A DNA stretch of 64,000 bases from positions 124,001-188,000 of the forward strand of contig QKYL01000001.1 of NCBI GenBank assembly GCA_003255745.1, in the 5' to 3' direction. Below, in pieces: positions 60,407 to 64,000 of the stretch (position 1 is the stretch's first letter; each line of letters begins with the position of its first letter). This DNA is from Paracoccus saliphilus (GTDB lineage Bacteria > Pseudomonadota > Alphaproteobacteria > Rhodobacterales > Rhodobacteraceae). The translations under genes and the position numbers were made by a program. Under the pieces are notes generated by a model, which saw nothing but the letters and a program-made list of their open reading frames with translations, was not told the origin of the DNA and ran no database searches.

Positions 60407-61347
60407 GGTGCGGAAGGCGCGTTGACGTCGACGGCCAGGTCCGACAGCGCCTCGCCGCCGGGTGTGGCGCCCTGCGCGGCCAAGAAATCCTCGAACCGCA
60501 GATAGCGGCCTGCATCCAGTGCCGCTGGGCGGCTGGCAAAGCGCGGCCAGGTGTCGGCCCAGGCTGCCTCGTTCAGCGGAGTCTGCAGTTCCGAGGCGGT
60601 GGCCGCGAACAGTCGCCAGGCCTCGTCCGGGTCGTTCTTGATGAAGGCCGTCGCACGCTCGGTCGCCTCAAGGAAGGCCGAGATCGCCTCCGGGTCCATC
60701 CGGGCGGGATCGGCCACATAGATCAGCTCGTCATAAGCCGGGATGCCCTCGGCCTCGGGATAGATGCAGCGTCCCTCGTGCCCCTCGATCCGCATCTGGT
60801 TCAGCTCGAAGTTGCGAAAGGCGCCGATCACGCCGTCGACCTGGCCCGACATCAGCGCCGGAGAGATCGACCAGCCGATGTTGATCTGCTCGACATCCTC
60901 GGGGGCCAGCCCGCGATGGTCCAGCATCGCGTTCAGCATCACCTCCTGCAGGCCCGCGACGGCAAAGCCCACCTTGCGGCCCTTGAGGTCGGCGGGGGTC
61001 CGGATGTCGCTGTCGGCGCGCACCACAAGACAGGTCAGCGGCGTCTCGACCAGGGTCCCCACCCGTGTCAGGGGCAGCCCGTCATGGCGCGACAGGTGCA
61101 GCTGCGGCTGATAGCTGACGGCCAGGTCCACATTCCCCGCCGCCACCATCCGCGGCGGATCGTTGGGGTCCGAAGGGCTGACCGTTTCCACAGTCAGGCC
61201 CGCGTCACGGAAGTAGCCCAGTTCTTCTGCCAGCACGATCGGCCCGTGGTCGGGGTTTACGAACCAGTCCAGCATGACGGTCAGCTTCGTTTCGGCCTGT
61301 GCGGGCAGGGCCAGGCAGGCGGCAAGGGCAAAGGTCAGGTGCTTCAT
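60403..61347 (-). CDS. thiY: ABC transporter substrate-binding protein, NMT1/THI5-like (ThiY type)
   Basis: The 314-residue protein has a signal peptide ending LPAQA (about residue 18), then LTVMLDWFVNPDHGPIVLAEELGYF (about 23-47), the THI5/NMT1 signature for pyrimidine binding. AGNVDLAVSYQPQLHLSRHDGLPL is the next block. It captures N-formyl-aminomethylpyrimidine or HMP in the periplasm. thiF is 7 bases upstream. Confidence 0.92.
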   Translation of the reverse strand: MKHLTFALAACLALPAQAETKLTVMLDWFVNPDHGPIVLAEELGYFRDAGLTVETVSPSDPNDPPRMVAAGNVDLAVSYQPQLHLSRHDGLPLTRVGTLVETPLTCLVVRADSDIRTPADLKGRKVGFAVAGLQEVMLNAMLDHRGLAPEDVEQINIGWSISPALMSGQVDGVIGAFRNFELNQMRIEGHEGRCIYPEAEGIPAYDELIYVADPARMDPEAISAFLEATERATAFIKNDPDEAWRLFAATASELQTPLNEAAWADTWPRFASRPAALDAGRYLRFEDFLAAQGATPGGEALSDLAVDVNAPSAP

Positions 61348-61354
61348 GTTGTCC

Positions 61355-62320
61355 TCAGGTCAGGGGATCGGTCAGGGCCAGCAGCGCGATGCGCCCCGGC
61401 CAGATGGCTTGCAGCGCCTGGCCCGCATTATGGGCGCGCAGCCCGGTGCGGCAGGCCAGGACCACGCGCGTTTCGGGTGGCGGGGCCAGTTCGGCGATCC
61501 GCTCGGGCGGCAGGTGCCGGGCGTGAGGGTGAAAGGGCTGCGCGGCTTCGGCTCGCAGGTCGACCAGCATGTCGTCCGGCCCGATCTGTCCGGTGGCGAT
61601 AAAGGGCAGGGGGGCTGCGGGTTCGGGCGCATCGGCAAAGCGAAACCCGCCCGTCCGCCAGGTGGCCGCATCAAAGCTGATCAGGCGGCCAAGGGGAGTA
61701 GGTGCCAGGTTCAGGATCATCGCCAGCGCCATCTGCGCCTGCAGGGCGCCGATCATGCCGACAACCGGACCCATGACCCCGGCCGTGGCACAGGTGGCGC
61801 CGCGCAGGGGCAGGTCGGGAAAAATCGCCCGCAGGCTGGGCGCCCCGCCGCAGCAGCCCGCCGCATATCCCGACAGCGCCAGCGCAGACCCGGCGATCAG
61901 CGGCCTGCCCGCGGCCATGCAGGCATCCGACAGGGTCAGGCTGACGGCAAAGCTGTCGGCGCAGTCCAGCACCGCATCGGCCTGGCCCACCAGTACGGGC
62001 GCATTGGCCGGGGTCAGCCATTCGACCCTGGGGACCACGTCGACAACGGGGTTCATGCCTGCCAGGACGGTGGCGGCGGCCTGCGCCTTGGGCCGGCCGA
62101 TCTGGTCCATGCGATAGATCGGCTGGCGGTGCAGGTTCGTTTCCTCGACCGTGTCGCCGTCCACCAGCGTGATCCGCCCCACCCCCGCGCCTGCAAGATA
62201 TTGCAGGGCCGGGACGCCCAGGCCGCCGGCGCCCACCACCAGCACATGGGCGGCGGCCAACCGCTCCTGGCCCTGCGCACCGATCTGCGGCAGCGCTGTC
62301 TGGCGGGCATAGCGCGTCAT
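61355..62320 (-). CDS. thiF: ThiF/MoeB-type adenylyltransferase with C-terminal rhodanese-like domain
   Basis: The 321-residue protein has an E1-like domain (about 1-225): nucleotide loop VVGAGGLGVPALQYLAGAGVG (sequence about 28-48), DCADSFAV and catalytic Cys in TCATAGVMGPVVG. A shortened rhodanese-like domain (about 245-310) follows, with Cys in VLACRTGLRA. ThiF adenylates the ThiS C-terminus; the rhodanese Cys could pass sulfur to it, a role of ThiI elsewhere. The MoeB-type zinc site is incomplete (CCGG only). The ATG at 62320 overlaps the thiE stop as ATGA. Confidence 0.9.
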   Translation of the reverse strand: MTRYARQTALPQIGAQGQERLAAAHVLVVGAGGLGVPALQYLAGAGVGRITLVDGDTVEETNLHRQPIYRMDQIGRPKAQAAATVLAGMNPVVDVVPRVEWLTPANAPVLVGQADAVLDCADSFAVSLTLSDACMAAGRPLIAGSALALSGYAAGCCGGAPSLRAIFPDLPLRGATCATAGVMGPVVGMIGALQAQMALAMILNLAPTPLGRLISFDAATWRTGGFRFADAPEPAAPLPFIATGQIGPDDMLVDLRAEAAQPFHPHARHLPPERIAELAPPPETRVVLACRTGLRAHNAGQALQAIWPGRIALLALTDPLT

Positions 62321-62910
62321 GCCGTCACCTGCAGCCAGTCCCGCATCCGCGCCTGGGGGTCCGGATGCAGTGTGATGTCGGTGACGGCCGAGACCACGTC
62401 CGCCCCTGCTGCAAAGGCCCCGGTGGCGCGCTCTACGGTCATGCCGCCGATGGCGATCAGCGGGATGGGGCCGACCAGCCGCTTCCATTCGCTCACCCGC
62501 TCCAGCCCCTGCTGGTGCCATTTCATCTGCTTGAGGATGGTGGGATAGACCGGACCCAGGGCGACGTAGTCGGGCGCCAGTGCCAGCGCGCGGTCCAGTT
62601 CGGCATGGTCATGGGTCGAAACCCCAAGTTTCAGCCCCGCACGGCGGATGGCGGGCAGGTCGGCCTGGTCCAGATCCTCCTGCCCCAGATGCAGCCAGTC
62701 CGCGCCTTCGTCGATGGCGATCTGCCAGTGATCGTTCACGACCAGCGCCGCGCCGTGGCTGCGGGCGCAATCCAGGCCGCGGCGGATCTGGGCGCGCAGG
62801 TCCGCCTCTGGGCGGTCCTTGATGCGCAGTTGCACCAGCCTGACACCAAGGAGCAGGGCACGGTCCAGCCAGGCCGCGTCGTCGAAGATGGGGTAGAACC
62901 GCGGCAGCAT
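62317..62910 (-). CDS. thiE: Thiamine phosphate synthase
   Basis: The 197-residue TIM-barrel protein joins the HMP pyrophosphate and thiazole phosphate moieties. GVRLVQLRIKDRPE, ALVVNDHWQIAIDEGADWLHLGQEDL and YVALGPVYPTILKQ (about 113-126) carry the substrate contacts; PLIAIGGMTVERA ends the barrel. The ATG at 62910 shares its A with the thiG stop (TGATG); a TTG three codons earlier is unlikely. Confidence 0.94.
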   Translation of the reverse strand: MLPRFYPIFDDAAWLDRALLLGVRLVQLRIKDRPEADLRAQIRRGLDCARSHGAALVVNDHWQIAIDEGADWLHLGQEDLDQADLPAIRRAGLKLGVSTHDHAELDRALALAPDYVALGPVYPTILKQMKWHQQGLERVSEWKRLVGPIPLIAIGGMTVERATGAFAAGADVVSAVTDITLHPDPQARMRDWLQVTA

Positions 62911-63671
62911 CACAACCAAGCCTTTCCGATAAGGGGGGTCGAGGGGGCGGCCATGTCGCGCGGCTCCATCGGGTCGGCGTCACGGGCCAGCACACCCGCC
63001 TGCACGGCCAGTCCGAAGGCGCGGGCCATGACGGCTGGGTTGCCCGCCTGCGCGACGGCAGTGTTCAGCAGGACGGCGTCAAAGCCCATCTCGATCGCCG
63101 CGGCGGCCTGGCTGGGCAGGCCCAGCCCTGCGTCGATCACCATCGGCACGTCGGGAAAGGCCGCGCGCAGGGTTCGCAGCCCGTAGGGATTGTTCAGCCC
63201 GCGTCCCGATCCGATAGGGGCGCCCCAAGGCATCAGCACCCTGCATCCCGCATCCAGCAGGCGTTGCGCCAGGACCTGATCCTCGGTGGTGTAGGGAAAG
63301 ACCTCGAACCCCTCGGCCGCCAGTGTCTCGGCGGCCTCCAGCAGGCCAAAGGGGTCGGGCTGCAGCGTGTCGGCGTGACCGATCACCTCCAGCTTGATCC
63401 AGTTTGTCTCAAAGACCTCGCGCGCCATGCGGGCCGTGGTGACCGCCTCGCGCGCGCTGTGGCAGCCGGCGGTGTTGGGCAGGACGTGGACGCCCAAGGC
63501 GCGGATGATGTCCCAGAACGCCTGCCCCTGTCCCGCCTCGCGCCGCAGCGACACCGTCGCAACCGAGGCGCCGCTGTCCGCGAAAGCCGCCTGCAGAACC
63601 GCCGGAGAGGGGTATTGCGCCGTTCCCAGCATCAGCCCAGAGGGCAGGGTTACGCCGTAAAAACCACGCAT
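62910..63671 (-). CDS. thiG: Thiazole synthase ThiG
   Basis: The 253-residue TIM-barrel enzyme forms the thiazole phosphate ring from deoxyxylulose phosphate, dehydroglycine and ThiS thiocarboxylate. Schiff-base Lys lies in NWIKLEVIG (about 92-100), followed by [30 protein letters not shown] and [12 protein letters not shown]. The start is 1 base from the thiS stop. Confidence 0.95.
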   Translation of the reverse strand: MRGFYGVTLPSGLMLGTAQYPSPAVLQAAFADSGASVATVSLRREAGQGQAFWDIIRALGVHVLPNTAGCHSAREAVTTARMAREVFETNWIKLEVIGHADTLQPDPFGLLEAAETLAAEGFEVFPYTTEDQVLAQRLLDAGCRVLMPWGAPIGSGRGLNNPYGLRTLRAAFPDVPMVIDAGLGLPSQAAAAIEMGFDAVLLNTAVAQAGNPAVMARAFGLAVQAGVLARDADPMEPRDMAAPSTPLIGKAWL

Positions 63672-63672
63672 C

Positions 63673-63870
63673 TCAGCCCCCCTGCATGGGGGCCAGAATT
63701 TCCAGCCGGTCGCCGTCGTGCAGGACCTGCGCCTCGCGGCGGGCGGCGGGCAGGAAGTCTCCGTTCAGCGCGGTCGCCACGCGGGCCTCGCCCCAACCCA
63801 GTTCGGCCAGGGCTGTCGCGACGGTCGTGGCGGCGATCTGGCGCGGCTCTCCGTTCACCTCAATCCTCAT
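63673..63870 (-). CDS. thiS: Sulfur-carrier protein ThiS
   Basis: The 65-residue ubiquitin-like protein ends in GG ([10 protein letters not shown]), the C-terminus adenylated by ThiF and converted to a thiocarboxylate. [15 protein letters not shown] is the conserved middle. It overlaps the end of thiO by 11 bases. Confidence 0.95.
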   Translation of the reverse strand: MRIEVNGEPRQIAATTVATALAELGWGEARVATALNGDFLPAARREAQVLHDGDRLEILAPMQGG

Positions 63871-64000
63871 GGATCAGTTCTCCTTTGGTTCGGGTCAGAA
63901 GAAAGTCGGCCGCCTGCCGCGCCAGCGCCGGCGCCATCAGATAGCCGTGGCGGAAAAGCCCGTTCAGGTGCAGCACCCGTCCACGCACGACCACACGCGG
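63860..64000 (-). CDS. thiO: Glycine oxidase ThiO, C-terminal 46 residues, 5' end beyond window
   Basis: The minus-strand frame entering at 64000 is open to a TGA at 63860-63862 and reads RVLHLNGLFRHGYLMAPALA near its start. NGLFRHGYLMAPALA is the FAD-domain end of ThiO/DadA-type oxidases. ThiO oxidises glycine to dehydroglycine for thiazole synthesis. It overlaps the thiS start by 11 bases; the gene is cut by the window edge. Confidence 0.85.
   Translation of the reverse strand, partial: PRVVVRGRVLHLNGLFRHGYLMAPALARQAADFLLTRTKGELIHED

Overview
The window is GC-rich chromosomal DNA from an alphaproteobacterium, most likely a Rhodobacteraceae member close to Paracoccus. This is inferred from gene content and codon habit: a TAXI-type TRAP importer with a fused permease, SdhE and LdtR-like proteins, FAD-dependent thymidylate synthase, an HWE histidine kinase, a thiOSGE-F-YXZ/tenA cluster, 3-hydroxybutyrate dehydrogenase, strong G/C third positions and many ATGA or TGATG gene overlaps. 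I see no insertion sequence, prophage, CRISPR array or rRNA. One tRNA (Gln, TTG) is present. Coding density is very high, and no stretch over 300 bases lacks a gene.

Layout. 1-728: C-terminal half of a Do-family periplasmic protease. 835-4408: 2Fe-2S ferredoxin, catalase and a sorbosone/glucose dehydrogenase-like protein. 4556-5901: tRNA-Gln and a BaiN/HI0933-type flavoprotein. 5898-10441 (minus): a capsule-export operon (KpsT-like ATPase, KpsE-like co-polymerase, kdsA, BON-MscS channel) without its permease. 10615-17337: a DNA glycosylase, the TAXI-TRAP operon with a universal stress protein, and fhs. 17342-24344: an unassigned 478-residue protein, prfC, OsmC, dgt, an ErpA-like carrier, xthA and a CDF metal exporter. 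24538-26857 (minus): a YejA-like binding protein coupled to an entericidin-like lipoprotein and a CsbD-like protein. 26942-27051: a promoter, stem-loops and terminator that look like a small RNA or leader. 27122-32435: bdhA, a 25-residue membrane peptide, host-attachment protein, aspartate aminotransferase, sdhE, an LdtR-like regulator, gloA and thyX.

32525-38650 is the phosphate regulon: a Pho box followed by pstS-pstC-pstA-pstB-phoU-phoB, with no phoR in the window. 38662-39761: FAH- and VOC-family enzymes. 39880-44550: a four-gene nickel/peptide-type ABC importer with a fused double ATPase. 44547-48890 (minus): a coupled envelope operon (CDP-alcohol phosphatidyltransferase, membrane phosphatase/transferase, flippase-like protein, GT4 glycosyltransferase) whose product I cannot name. 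48993-49553: cytochrome b561. 49758-55526: a phosphorelay operon (triple-receiver hybrid kinase, CheR, REC-PAS-HWE-REC kinase). 55725-58256: metNIQ. 58288-64000 (minus): thiamine synthesis and pyrimidine salvage, transcribed thiO-S-G-E-F-thiY-tenA-thiZ-thiX, with thiO cut by the window edge.

The most unusual signals are the candidate small RNA upstream of bdhA, the envelope-lipid operon, the entericidin/CsbD pair behind a YejA-like protein, the unassigned 478-residue protein, and a set of precise inverted repeats acting as operators or intra-operon attenuators. No single region can be declared a new system from sequence alone.
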